Source of the DNA: Duncaniella sp.
GTDB taxonomy: Bacteria; Bacteroidota; Bacteroidia; Bacteroidales; Muribaculaceae
DNA length: 44,674 nt
Direction of reading: 5' to 3'
Assembly: GCF_029054785.1 (NCBI RefSeq)
Contig: NZ_JAIDEN010000025.1
Coordinates: 1 to 44,674, forward strand
Shown here: positions 8,690 through 16,150 of the stretch, one piece after another
How positions within the stretch are numbered: position 1 is the stretch's first letter
Layout of the letters: each line of letters starts with the position of its first letter
Notes under the pieces: generated by a model
What the model saw: only the letters and a program-made list of their open reading frames with translations
Database searches by the model: none
What the model was told of the DNA's origin: nothing
Program-made: the position numbers and the translations under genes

Positions 8690-9304
8690 CTAAGCCCCGC
8701 GGAGATCGAGGCTCGTGCGCTGGGCATCCCATTTCAGTATGGACTTGTAAGCGTAGTAAACCAAGACCGCATAAATTGCCCCTACCGTTCCGCCGACAAG
8801 CAGATCAGAGGGATAATGCACTCCAAGATACATTCTTGAGTAGCACACGGCCATCATCCAGACTATCATCACCGCCGAGAGCCATTTCAGTCTCGTCACA
8901 AGAATAATAAACACCGTCAGAGCCACGGTGTTGGCCGCATGGCAGGAGGGGAATCCATATCGCCCACCGCGATAGCCGTTGACGAGCTGAATGAACGCAC
9001 TGTCGGGATTGTCGGGGTGTGAGGGACGCAGCCTCTCGAAAAACGGGCGGATGAAAGTGGCGCAGGTCTGATCTGCAAGAGTTATGATGGCAGCGATACA
9101 CAGCAGGATCAGGATTGTCTTGCGCGTTCCAAGGCGATAGCCTAAAAATACAGCAAGCATCACATAAAACGGCACCCAGAAGAGTTTTCCGCTGATCAGC
9201 CACATCGCTTTATCTAAAAACAGCATGTGCATTCCGTTTACTGCAAACAGAATCGACTGGTCAAGATGCCGCCAAAAGTCAGGATCAAATAATGAGTATT
9301 CCAT
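8690..9304 (-). CDS. PAP2-superfamily membrane phosphatase
   Basis: A 204-aa membrane phosphatase of the type that dephosphorylates phosphatidic acid, PGP, or undecaprenyl-PP at the periplasmic face. About five to six hydrophobic helices are visible. The three signature motifs are present: C1 as R-x6-RP in RPFFERLRPSHP (Arg in place of the usual first Lys), C2 as PSCHAAN with the catalytic His, and C3 as SRMYLGVHYPSDLLVG with Arg, His and Asp. It is the first gene of the minus-strand unit, with a good promoter at 9386-9414. Lipid substrate cannot be assigned; undecaprenyl pyrophosphate recycling is plausible given the glycan genes next door. Confidence 0.88.
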   Translation of the reverse strand: MEYSLFDPDFWRHLDQSILFAVNGMHMLFLDKAMWLISGKLFWVPFYVMLAVFLGYRLGTRKTILILLCIAAIITLADQTCATFIRPFFERLRPSHPDNPDSAFIQLVNGYRGGRYGFPSCHAANTVALTVFIILVTRLKWLSAVMIVWMMAVCYSRMYLGVHYPSDLLVGGTVGAIYAVLVYYAYKSILKWDAQRTSLDLRGA

Positions 9305-9355
9305 GATAATGAGGTTCCTTTTTCGGACGAATATATATGTGCAATTTGATATCCA

Positions 9356-9377
9356 AGAGGTTGTTTAAAACAAGCTC
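9356..9377. repeat. AGAGGTTGTTT palindrome, copy 1 (imperfect)
   Basis: AGAGGTTGTTT at 9356-9366 faces AAACAAGCTC-type sequence, an inverted repeat with one mismatch. It falls at the 5' end of the predicted PAP2 transcript. A perfect version occurs at 11441-11464 and a half-copy near 31210. Confidence 0.55.
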
Positions 9378-9385
9378 CAATTCGA

Positions 9386-9414
9386 CAAAGTTACTACAAA
9401 AAACGAAATATCAA
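9386..9414 (-). promoter_or_regulatory. Promoter for the PAP2-yciO-acyltransferase unit
   Basis: On the minus strand, TTG (9414-9412), 18 bp, then TAACTTTG (9393-9386), a full match to the Bacteroidota -7 consensus. The leader to the PAP2 ATG would be about 75-80 nt. Confidence 0.75.
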
Positions 9415-9474
9415 CCTATTTCCATCCTCAAAACATGACAATGGCCTGTGAATTTAAATATTATTAAACATTAA

Positions 9475-9506
9475 TTTGTCCGTATTGGAAAAATTAGATA
9501 ATTTTG
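9475..9506 (+). promoter_or_regulatory. Promoter for the acyltransferase/Stealth/GT92 unit
   Basis: TTTG (9475-9478), 20 bp, TAATTTTG (9499-9506). It matches the Bacteroidota consensus exactly and places transcription start near 9511, which rules out a TTG start at 9476 and supports the ATG at 9548. Confidence 0.8.
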
Positions 9507-9547
9507 TTCTTCTAAAATGCACCAAAAGGTATTTTAATAAACAGAAA

Positions 9548-10438
9548 ATGACATACCATCTGCTCAGATTTTTCTTCAAACTGATGTCACGTCTGCCATT
9601 CTGCGTGCTCTACGTCATGTCTGGCGGATTGTATCTGCTTTTGTATCACGTGGTCCGTTACCGCCGCGGGATAGTACGCAAAAATCTGACCGAATCTTTC
9701 CCCGAAAAAACTCCTGCCGAAATCCGCGACATCGAGAAAAAGTCCTATCGCTTCTTCGCCGACAACATAGCCGAAAGTTTCAAATTGTCGGCCATGTCGC
9801 CCGAAGAGATGGGCCGGAGAATGCGCTTCACCAACGTCGAGGCCGGCAACTCCGTCCTGCGCCAGGGACGGTCCATCGCCCTCTATCTCGGCCATTACGG
9901 CAACTGGGAATGGATCTCCTCCATGCCGCTCCATCTTGAAAAAAGCGCCGTCCCGGCTCAGATCTACCACAAACTGCGCAACAAGAACATGAACAGAATC
10001 ATTCTTGAACACCGCGCATCGCACGGAGCCGTGAATGTCGACATGTACAAGACCGCGCGCTACATCACCGAGATGGCCGCCAAGGGACAGACCTCCGTCA
10101 TAGGCTTCATTGCCGACCAGTCGCCCAAAAAGCGCGAAGTGCGTCATTTCCTGCAATTTCTCCATCACAGAACCCCGGTCCTGACCGGAACTGAAAAAAT
10201 CACCAAGCATTATGGATTTGAAGCCTGGTTTCTGCGGGTCAACAGAGTCAGCCGCGGATACTATGAAGCCGAATTCATCCAAATGCACGAAAATCCGAAG
10301 TCTCTCCCCGATTTCGAACTGACACGGATCTACTACGAGTTGCTCGAAAAAGCCATCCGTGAAAAACCGGAACTCTATCTGTGGACCCACAACCGATTCA
10401 AACATGCCGAACTGTCCGAGCCAGGCGGAAACCTCTAA
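9548..10438 (+). CDS. LpxL-like lipid A acyltransferase family protein
   Basis: A 296-aa inner-membrane acyltransferase of the LpxL/HtrB (LABLAT) family, which adds a secondary acyl chain to lipid A precursors. It has an N-terminal hydrophobic anchor (PFCVLYVMSGGLYLLLYHVV), then RRGIVRKNLTESFPEKT, the catalytic HYGNWE box (H116, E121), SVIGFIADQSPKKRE and late PELYLWTHNRFK, all typical of Bacteroidota homologues. The frame is open upstream, but the promoter at 9475-9506 overlaps that extension, so I use the ATG at 9548, which also matches homologue starts. A Stealth gene begins 10 bp downstream, so the two are probably co-transcribed. Acyl donor and position unknown. Confidence 0.9.
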   Translation: MTYHLLRFFFKLMSRLPFCVLYVMSGGLYLLLYHVVRYRRGIVRKNLTESFPEKTPAEIRDIEKKSYRFFADNIAESFKLSAMSPEEMGRRMRFTNVEAGNSVLRQGRSIALYLGHYGNWEWISSMPLHLEKSAVPAQIYHKLRNKNMNRIILEHRASHGAVNVDMYKTARYITEMAAKGQTSVIGFIADQSPKKREVRHFLQFLHHRTPVLTGTEKITKHYGFEAWFLRVNRVSRGYYEAEFIQMHENPKSLPDFELTRIYYELLEKAIREKPELYLWTHNRFKHAELSEPGGNL

Positions 10439-10448
10439 CGCCCGAAAC

Positions 10449-11441
10449 ATGGAAATAGACTTTGTAATAACATGGGTCAACATGGATGACCCGGAGTGGA
10501 AAGCCGAGTTTGCCAAATACTCCAACAAGACCGTCACTGAAAAGAACAGTGTCACGGATGCCCGTTTCCGTGACTACGGCTTTTTGAGATACTGGTTCCG
10601 GGGAGTAGAGAAATTCGCTCCCTGGGTGCGCAAGATCCACTTCATCACCAGCGGACAGAAACCCGAATGGCTCGACGAGAACAATCCTAAGATCAACCTT
10701 GTCAGCCACAGCGACTACATCCCCCAGGAATTCCTGCCGACCTACAACTCCGTGGTCATCGAACGCTACATCCACAGGATTCCCGGACTGGCGGAACACT
10801 TCGTCTATTTCAACGACGACTTCTACATCATCAACTCCATAGGTCCCGAACGCTTCTTCCGCAACGGGCTTCCCTGCGACATCGCCGCCTTCCAGTACAA
10901 CCCCTCATGGTCGCAGTGGTACCGCCGCATCAAAAACAACATCCGCCTCATCAACAAACACTTCGACAAGCCGGAGGTCATGGCAAAGTTCCACGACAAA
11001 TGGTTTGACAAGAGCTACGGCTCACGCGCCCGCTGGAACTATCTGCTGAAACACTACGACAAGTTCATCACCCTCCGCACCCCCCACAATGCCCAGCCCT
11101 ACCTGAAGAGCACTTTCGAGGAAGTCTGGGCCGCAGAGGGCCAGGAGCTGACGGCCACATCGGCCAACCGCTTCCGCGCGTCAAGCGACTACACCCCCGA
11201 ACTGTTCCGCACCTGGCAGATCTGCAAAGGCAATTTCGAGCCTTACAACACATACAGCGACACCAAAATGTTCCCGCTGATGATCAAATCCAAGAAGGCC
11301 ATCAAAGCCATCTACAACCAGTCATATTCCCTCATCTGCCTCAACGACAACATCCACATCAGGAACTATGATCAGGTGATGCAGGCCGTCAAAGACGCCT
11401 TTGACAGCATCCTGCCTGAAAAATCGAGTTTCGAACTTTAA
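10449..11441 (+). CDS. Stealth-family glycan phosphotransferase (copy 1)
   Basis: Stealth proteins transfer hexose-1-phosphate units to build phosphodiester-linked surface polysaccharides; animal GlcNAc-1-phosphotransferase is a relative. This 330-aa protein has conserved region 1 at its N-terminus (MEIDFVITWVNMDDPEW), region 2 at about 40-150 (WFRGVEKFAPWVRKIHFIT, LPTYNSVVIERYIHRIPGLAEHF with following YFNDDFY), region 3 near residue 210 (RTPHNAQPYLKSTFEEVW), and a region-4-like tail ending LPEKSSFEL. It is clearly more diverged than copies 2 and 3 at 12.4-14.3 kb. The frame is open to 10359, but the ATG at 10449 aligns with region 1 and follows the previous stop by 10 bp. No membrane segment. 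Confidence 0.9.
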   Translation: MEIDFVITWVNMDDPEWKAEFAKYSNKTVTEKNSVTDARFRDYGFLRYWFRGVEKFAPWVRKIHFITSGQKPEWLDENNPKINLVSHSDYIPQEFLPTYNSVVIERYIHRIPGLAEHFVYFNDDFYIINSIGPERFFRNGLPCDIAAFQYNPSWSQWYRRIKNNIRLINKHFDKPEVMAKFHDKWFDKSYGSRARWNYLLKHYDKFITLRTPHNAQPYLKSTFEEVWAAEGQELTATSANRFRASSDYTPELFRTWQICKGNFEPYNTYSDTKMFPLMIKSKKAIKAIYNQSYSLICLNDNIHIRNYDQVMQAVKDAFDSILPEKSSFEL

Positions 11442-11464
11442 GAGGTTGTTTAAAAACAACCTCT
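11441..11464. repeat. AGAGGTTGTTT palindrome, copy 2 (perfect)
   Basis: Perfect inverted repeat: AGAGGTTGTTT (11441-11451), AA, then its reverse complement (11454-11464). It starts at the last base of the Stealth stop codon. It has no U-run, so it may be a repeat, an mRNA-processing hairpin or a weak terminator rather than a standard intrinsic terminator. Confidence 0.65.
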
Positions 11465-11484
11465 AAGAAAATCTCCACGCCACC

Positions 11485-12360
11485 ATGAACAAGACAGCAG
11501 CAGAAATCATCGCCGGACTGATCCCCCGCAAAATGGCACGAAACCGCTGGCGCGGCATCCTGCGCTACGGAGTCAGAAAAGCCCTGAAGCTGAAGCTCCG
11601 CCTCAAACGCGACCACACCGAGCCTGACTGCTTCCTTGCGGTCTGCGCTATCGCCAAAAACGAAGGCCCCTATTTCAAGGAATGGCTCGACTGGCACATC
11701 GGCCAAGGCGTGGAAAAATTCTATATCTACGACAATGAAAGCACCGACTGCACCCGCGAAGTGCTTCAACCCTACATCGAGTCCGGAACGGTCGAATACA
11801 TCTATTATCGAGGCTACCGCCGCCAGATAGCCGCCTATGACGACTGCATCGAACGCCATCGCTTCGACACCCGCTGGTTAGCCTTCATCGACCTCGACGA
11901 ATTCATCGTACCTCTCGCCGACGGATCCATCCCCGAATTTCTGGAACGTTTCGCCGGCTCTCCGGCGGTCGAGATCAATTGGCTCATCTATGGCAGCGGC
12001 GGGGCCGAGAAGAAATCACCGGCACCTGTGATGGAGCGATTCAGACACCACTCGCTCCCCTCTCATCCGCTGAACCGTCACGTCAAAAGCATCGTCAACC
12101 CGCGGCGCGTCTTCACCATGACCGGCTGCCATGAAGCGGCGCGCATCGACGGCGTGGCCGCAGACTCACACGGCGAACCGATCACCCGCAACTTCCGCGA
12201 ACGCGAGCCGCAGCAGGATGTCATCCGCATCAATCATTATGCAGTAAGATCAAAAGAAGAATTTGTCGAAAAACAGAACCGCGGCAGAGCGAGCGGCACT
12301 CAGCGGACAATCCCGATGGACTATTTCAACCGCTACGACCTCAACGACATTGCCGAATAA
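11485..12360 (+). CDS. Glycosyltransferase family 92-like (DUF23-type) protein
   Basis: A 291-aa putative GT-A-fold glycosyltransferase. Family features: CFLAVCAIAKNEGPYFKEWL, then DWHIGQGVEKFYIYDNESTD, the metal-binding DLDEF in WLAFIDLDEFIVPL, and a late VIRINHYAVRSKEEFVEK, all typical of bacterial GT92/DUF23-like transferases, which move galactose or related sugars onto surface glycans. The N-terminal 50 residues are strongly basic, with many Arg and Lys, and could bind the membrane. It ends the plus-strand unit and its stop lies 5 bp from the stop of the convergent Stealth copy 2, so no separate terminator fits between them. Donor and acceptor unknown. Confidence 0.82.
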   Translation: MNKTAAEIIAGLIPRKMARNRWRGILRYGVRKALKLKLRLKRDHTEPDCFLAVCAIAKNEGPYFKEWLDWHIGQGVEKFYIYDNESTDCTREVLQPYIESGTVEYIYYRGYRRQIAAYDDCIERHRFDTRWLAFIDLDEFIVPLADGSIPEFLERFAGSPAVEINWLIYGSGGAEKKSPAPVMERFRHHSLPSHPLNRHVKSIVNPRRVFTMTGCHEAARIDGVAADSHGEPITRNFREREPQQDVIRINHYAVRSKEEFVEKQNRGRASGTQRTIPMDYFNRYDLNDIAE

Positions 12361-12365
12361 GAGGG

Positions 12366-13310
12366 CTATTTTTCGAAGCCGGATTTGCGTGGAAAGCGCG
12401 TCTTCAGATATTCGGTAACACGCTCGCGGTCCGCCTGATCGGCATACTGAGAATCATTCATGCAGAAAAGCATAGGATTGTATTTCTCCAATTTCCGGTA
12501 GTGGGAATGATTGTCGATGTGGAAGCGGAACGAAGTTTTTCGCGTCACATATTGCAAATGGCCTTTTTTCTCAACAATCGCCACATAGGAATATATGTTG
12601 CGCTGTATGTCATTGTCGCTACGCACATGATTTGTCAGCGTAGGCTCTATGTCGTCTCTGAACACATCTTCGAAAACATGCCGACAAAGGCTTTTGTTGT
12701 AAGCGTCAATATTGTGATGGGTTTTATGTCCGATATAAACACCGTATTTCTTCTCAACCAGACGGGCTGAATTCTGTATGGTATGATTATAGTTGCTTGT
12801 CTTGCGGCCCAAAACCTTTTCTTTCAGAAACAGAGTCAGCTTTCTGAACGGACGACGGCTGAAACGGATGATCGGGAGACCATCGGACATAAAGAAATCC
12901 GCCGGAGTGACCGGACGGTTTATAAACATGTCGTCATTCGCATATATAAAATGTTCTGACAAACCCGGTATCCGATAAAGGAAATGCTCAATCAAAGCCG
13001 AATTGAAACAAGGCAGACATTTGGGCGGCATGATCTCGGTATGGTCCACGATGCGGATCTTCGGATTGGTCGTATCAAGCCACTCCGGAACCTGATTGTC
13101 AGTCACAATGAAAATCTTCCGGATCCAGGGGGCATACATCTCCACAGCGCGCAGGCTGAACTTAAGCTCGTCATTGTCAGCATAGCGGCCATCACAATTG
13201 ACAGCCGAATCAGCTTCGGTGCGTCCGATAGCAGCATTACGCTTTGCGCGCCACTGCGGATCATTGCCGTTGACCCACAGATAAACCAGATCCACTTCCA
13301 TTGTATCCAT
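12366..13310 (-). CDS. Stealth-family glycan phosphotransferase (copy 2)
   Basis: A 314-aa Stealth protein. Region 1 is VDLVYLWVNGNDPQW; region 2 is DNDELKFSLRAVEMYAPWIRK, IFIVTDNQVPEWL, LPCFNSALIEHFLYRIPGL and HFIYANDDMFINRPVTP; region 3 is HKTHHNIDAYNKS; the tail ends RFPRKSGFEK. It is a close paralogue of copy 3 (identical through long stretches of region 2) and lies immediately downstream of it with a 12-bp gap, indicating tandem duplication and co-transcription. The ATG at 13310 is used; an in-frame ATG at 13301 (MEVDLVYL) matches the start of copy 3 and could be the true one. The TTG upstream at 13313 is less likely. Confidence 0.9.
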   Translation of the reverse strand: MDTMEVDLVYLWVNGNDPQWRAKRNAAIGRTEADSAVNCDGRYADNDELKFSLRAVEMYAPWIRKIFIVTDNQVPEWLDTTNPKIRIVDHTEIMPPKCLPCFNSALIEHFLYRIPGLSEHFIYANDDMFINRPVTPADFFMSDGLPIIRFSRRPFRKLTLFLKEKVLGRKTSNYNHTIQNSARLVEKKYGVYIGHKTHHNIDAYNKSLCRHVFEDVFRDDIEPTLTNHVRSDNDIQRNIYSYVAIVEKKGHLQYVTRKTSFRFHIDNHSHYRKLEKYNPMLFCMNDSQYADQADRERVTEYLKTRFPRKSGFEK

Positions 13311-13322
13311 CAATAATATATT

Positions 13323-14255
13323 CTATTTTTCAAACTGTGATTTTTCAGGAAAACGCCCCTCCAGGAATTCTTTTGATCTCATACGGTCTGAATCATGAGC
13401 ATATTCCGAATCATTCAAACAAAGAAAAATTGGATTAAACTCTTCCATCATTTCATACTGCCGTACTTTGTGTATCTGAATACGGAACGACGTATTTCCA
13501 TCGACATATTCCACATGTGCCCGCTTCTCAATCAATGGCACATAAGAATATATCTGACGCTCAATATCTTTATCATTGCGAGTATGATGAGACAATACCT
13601 TCGCTATATTATCCTTAAAAATATTATGAACACGTTCATAATCACTTCTGCAATAGGCGTCAATATTATGATGGGTACGGCTTCCAATATATATACCATA
13701 TTTATCCTCGACCAAAGCAGCGGCATTTGATATAAGCCGCACATGGTTAGTGGGTTTCTTTTTCAAAACTTTTTCCCTGAACCAAAGATAGAATTTTCTG
13801 AAATGTTTACGATGCATCCGGACGATTGGAAATCCATCTGACTCAAAAAAAGTATTCGGTGTCACAGGCCGGTTTAAGAGCATGTCATCGTTGGCATATA
13901 TAAAATGCTCTGACAATCCGGGAATGCGAAACAAGAAATGTTCAATCAATGCCGAATTGAAACAAGGAAGGCTTTCCTTAGGCAAAATTTGGGTATGGTC
14001 AACAATCTGGATTTTAGGGTTGGTAGTATCGAGCCATTCCGGCACCTGATTGTCAGTTACAATGAAGATTTTCCTAATCCAGGGAGCATAACGATCGACA
14101 GAACGAAGGCTATATTTCAATTCTCCATTATCGACATAACGGCCTTTGCAATTTGCAGACGAACGGGTTTCTACGTTTCCGGCAACAGCCTGGCGCTTTG
14201 CCTGCCAGACAGGATCATTACCGTTGACCCACAGATAAACCAGATCTATTTCCAT
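13323..14255 (-). CDS. Stealth-family glycan phosphotransferase (copy 3)
   Basis: A 310-aa Stealth protein with MEIDLVYLWVNGNDPVW (region 1), DNGELKYSLRSVDRYAPWIRK and IFIVTDNQVPEWLDTTNPKI with FIYANDDMLLNRPVTP (region 2), RTHHNIDAYCRSD (region 3) and the tail RFPEKSQFEK. The codon and base composition is visibly more AT-rich than copy 2 and the neighbours, which hints at separate acquisition or relaxed amelioration rather than a very recent copy. It lies between the upstream glycosyltransferase (17-bp gap) and copy 2 in one minus-strand unit driven from 15107-15138. Specific sugar phosphate and acceptor are unknown. Confidence 0.9.
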   Translation of the reverse strand: MEIDLVYLWVNGNDPVWQAKRQAVAGNVETRSSANCKGRYVDNGELKYSLRSVDRYAPWIRKIFIVTDNQVPEWLDTTNPKIQIVDHTQILPKESLPCFNSALIEHFLFRIPGLSEHFIYANDDMLLNRPVTPNTFFESDGFPIVRMHRKHFRKFYLWFREKVLKKKPTNHVRLISNAAALVEDKYGIYIGSRTHHNIDAYCRSDYERVHNIFKDNIAKVLSHHTRNDKDIERQIYSYVPLIEKRAHVEYVDGNTSFRIQIHKVRQYEMMEEFNPIFLCLNDSEYAHDSDRMRSKEFLEGRFPEKSQFEK

Positions 14256-14272
14256 TATCTTGCTTTTTTCGT

Positions 14273-15070
14273 TTATTTCTCAAATTGATGATTGACTTCC
14301 GGATATTTTTCAATAATAGCCTTGAATGCTAAATCGTTGCGATCTGTGCCTGACTTGAAATTGACTGTCTTCAAGGCAAGTTCCCGCGGTTTGCCAAGAC
14401 CTTTGGGTTTGTTGTGCGGGCCGAACGGCACCGGTATGACAGTCCTCCCATTTGCCACAGCAGCCGCCCAAAACCATATATCGTCAGTTGTCGGGGCCAT
14501 TTCCCTGAAGAGTTTTTCATCAAGCATATCCTCCTTGAGAGAGTGAGGCGGATAGAGCACTCCCCCGACTCCGGTCTGAATTATCGCCGGGCTGATCTTG
14601 ATCTTTCCGCTGAGAAAATGATACCATCTCAGCTTGGGCCACTTCTTGTAAGGCTTGTCAGGCAATATCCGTTTTGCCCGATGGGCCAGGACATGATCAG
14701 GGAACTGACGGTGGAGACGAAGAAGACTTGCAAGCATGTCGGGATGATAGTCCGTATCGTCATCTATCGTCACAATGACGGCTTCGGGGAAGTCCTTCAG
14801 CGCCGGAATCAGCTTGCGGTATGACCGGATCTCGCTATCGTAGTTGCGAATCTCGAAAATAGGATTCTCGCGGGAAAGATCGAGCAACTCCTGAGGGATT
14901 CCACTGTCCTCAAACTGGGAATATGTCAGATAAAGCACAATTTTGTCAGGAAGGACTGTCCCGGCAAGTATTGACCTGACAGTAGGTAATACAAATTCTA
15001 TCGCAGCAGGGAAAGATGTAAGAGATACAATTACCTGGGCTGTCTTGTTGTCACCATTTGTGTTCATCAT
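14273..15070 (-). CDS. GT2-like glycosyltransferase
   Basis: A 265-aa cytoplasmic transferase with a GT-A type fold: VIVSLTSFPAAIEFVLPTVRSIL at its start (start of the nucleotide-sugar-binding fold), VLPDKIVLYLT, the metal-binding VTIDDDTDYHPDML, and a later GVGGVLYPPHSL and APTTDDIWFW, which contains a likely acceptor/catalytic Asp pair. This pattern is common for polysaccharide-locus transferases of Bacteroidota. It is the first gene of the minus-strand Stealth unit. Its C-terminus, YPEVNHQFEK, resembles the Stealth tails (PEKSQFEK) although the families are unrelated. The start codon could be either of two adjacent ATGs. Donor and acceptor unknown. Confidence 0.82.
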   Translation of the reverse strand: MMNTNGDNKTAQVIVSLTSFPAAIEFVLPTVRSILAGTVLPDKIVLYLTYSQFEDSGIPQELLDLSRENPIFEIRNYDSEIRSYRKLIPALKDFPEAVIVTIDDDTDYHPDMLASLLRLHRQFPDHVLAHRAKRILPDKPYKKWPKLRWYHFLSGKIKISPAIIQTGVGGVLYPPHSLKEDMLDEKLFREMAPTTDDIWFWAAAVANGRTVIPVPFGPHNKPKGLGKPRELALKTVNFKSGTDRNDLAFKAIIEKYPEVNHQFEK

Positions 15071-15106
15071 TCAGGATAATCATTGGTCATGGTATGAGGA
15101 GGTCGA

Positions 15107-15138
15107 CAAAGGTAGTAACTTATTCTGATGTATGCAAA
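15107..15138 (-). promoter_or_regulatory. Promoter for the minus-strand GT/Stealth unit
   Basis: On the minus strand: TTTG (15138-15135), 20 bp, TACCTTTG (15114-15107), an exact fit to TTTG-N20-TAnnTTTG. It is divergent from the his promoter about 100 bp away. The leader to the ATG at 15070 would be about 30 nt. Confidence 0.8.
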
Positions 15139-15216
15139 TCAAGATCCACAGCAAGCGCCTGACAAATCAGCCCACCGCCGGACCGGAGCAGAATATTTCA
15201 TAAGCAAAAAGATTGT

Positions 15217-15251
15217 TTTGATTGCATTTTAAAATAAAAACCGTAACTTTG
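15217..15251 (+). promoter_or_regulatory. Promoter of the histidine operon
   Basis: TAACTTTG at 15244-15251 matches the -7 consensus. TTG at 15222-15224 lies 19 bp upstream and TTTG at 15217-15220 lies 23 bp upstream, so either may serve as the -33 box. The leader to hisG is only about 25 nt, so no His-codon attenuator or T-box can fit there. Confidence 0.8.
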
Positions 15252-15281
15252 CAAATCAATTTCTAAGTTACACCCTAATTT

Positions 15282-16133
15282 ATGTTACGAATTGCCATTC
15301 AGGCCAAAGGTCGCCTTAACGAAAAAACAATGGCTTTGCTTGCCGATGCGGGAATCTCGGCATCGGTAGGCAGCCGTTCTCTCATCGCTCATGCCAAAGG
15401 ATTTCCCGTTGATCTGCTTCTGCTCCGTGATGATGACATCCCGCAGGCAGTAGCTATGGGAACCGCCGATATCGGAATTGTCGGACTCAATGAAGTCGAA
15501 GAAAAAGGCGCCGAAGTCCATCAGGTCATGCAGCTTGGTTTCGGCGGTTGCCGTCTGAGCCTCGCCGTGCCGCGCGAAGCCGACTACAAGGGCCTCGAAT
15601 GGTTCAACGGTCGCCGCATAGCGACATCATATCCCGCCATACTCTCACGTTTCCTCAAAGAGAAGGGAATCAGCGCCGAGATCCACACCATCACCGGGTC
15701 GGTGGAGATCGCACCCGCAATCGGCATGGCCGATGCGATTTTCGACATCGTCTCGTCGGGAGGCACACTGATCCAGAACGGCCTCGTCGAGGTTGAATCC
15801 GTGCTTGACTCGCAGGCCGTGCTCATCTCAACTCCCGGTCTGCCCGCCGACAAGCAGGCCGAGCTTGACAAACTCTGCTTCCGCTTCCGCTCGATCATCG
15901 AAAGCCGCGGCATGAAATATGTGCTGATGAATCTGCCGAAATCGTCGCTTGAGGCGGCATTGCAGATCCTTCCGGGCATGAAAAGTCCGACAATCCTCCA
16001 TTTGGCCGATCCCGACTGGCTCTCGCTCCATGTAGTGATCCCCGAATCGCAGCTTTGGGAACGCATCGAACAGCTCAAGGGTATCGGAGCGGAGGACATT
16101 CTGGTCCTTGTGCTGGAAAACATTGTCAAATAA
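15282..16133 (+). CDS. hisG: ATP phosphoribosyltransferase, long form
   Basis: Catalyses the first step of histidine synthesis, ATP plus PRPP to phosphoribosyl-ATP, and is the usual feedback target. At 283 aa it is the long (HisG-L) form with two catalytic domains (IAIQAKGRLNEKTMALLADAGI; GTADIGIVGLNEVEE; the PRPP loop at DAIFDIVSSGGTL) and a C-terminal ACT/PII-like regulatory domain from about residue 210 (MKSPTILHLADPDWLSLHVVI, then GIGAEDILVLVLENIVK). The long form does not need HisZ, and none is seen. First gene of the his operon; hisD follows after 17 bp. Confidence 0.97.
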   Translation: MLRIAIQAKGRLNEKTMALLADAGISASVGSRSLIAHAKGFPVDLLLLRDDDIPQAVAMGTADIGIVGLNEVEEKGAEVHQVMQLGFGGCRLSLAVPREADYKGLEWFNGRRIATSYPAILSRFLKEKGISAEIHTITGSVEIAPAIGMADAIFDIVSSGGTLIQNGLVEVESVLDSQAVLISTPGLPADKQAELDKLCFRFRSIIESRGMKYVLMNLPKSSLEAALQILPGMKSPTILHLADPDWLSLHVVIPESQLWERIEQLKGIGAEDILVLVLENIVK

Positions 16134-16150
16134 ACACCTCCCGCCCCTCT

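Noticed and set aside
9476..9547. TTG start giving a 24-residue extension of the LpxL-like protein
   Set aside because: A consensus promoter overlaps it, so it would not be transcribed.
9587..10555. Long antisense ORF of 322 codons over the LpxL-like gene
   Set aside because: It is a mirror frame of a well-supported acyltransferase and Stealth start, with no recognisable domain or start context.
12361..12365. A terminator between GT92-like and Stealth copy 2
   Set aside because: Only 5 bp separate the stop codons; no hairpin with T-run is visible there.
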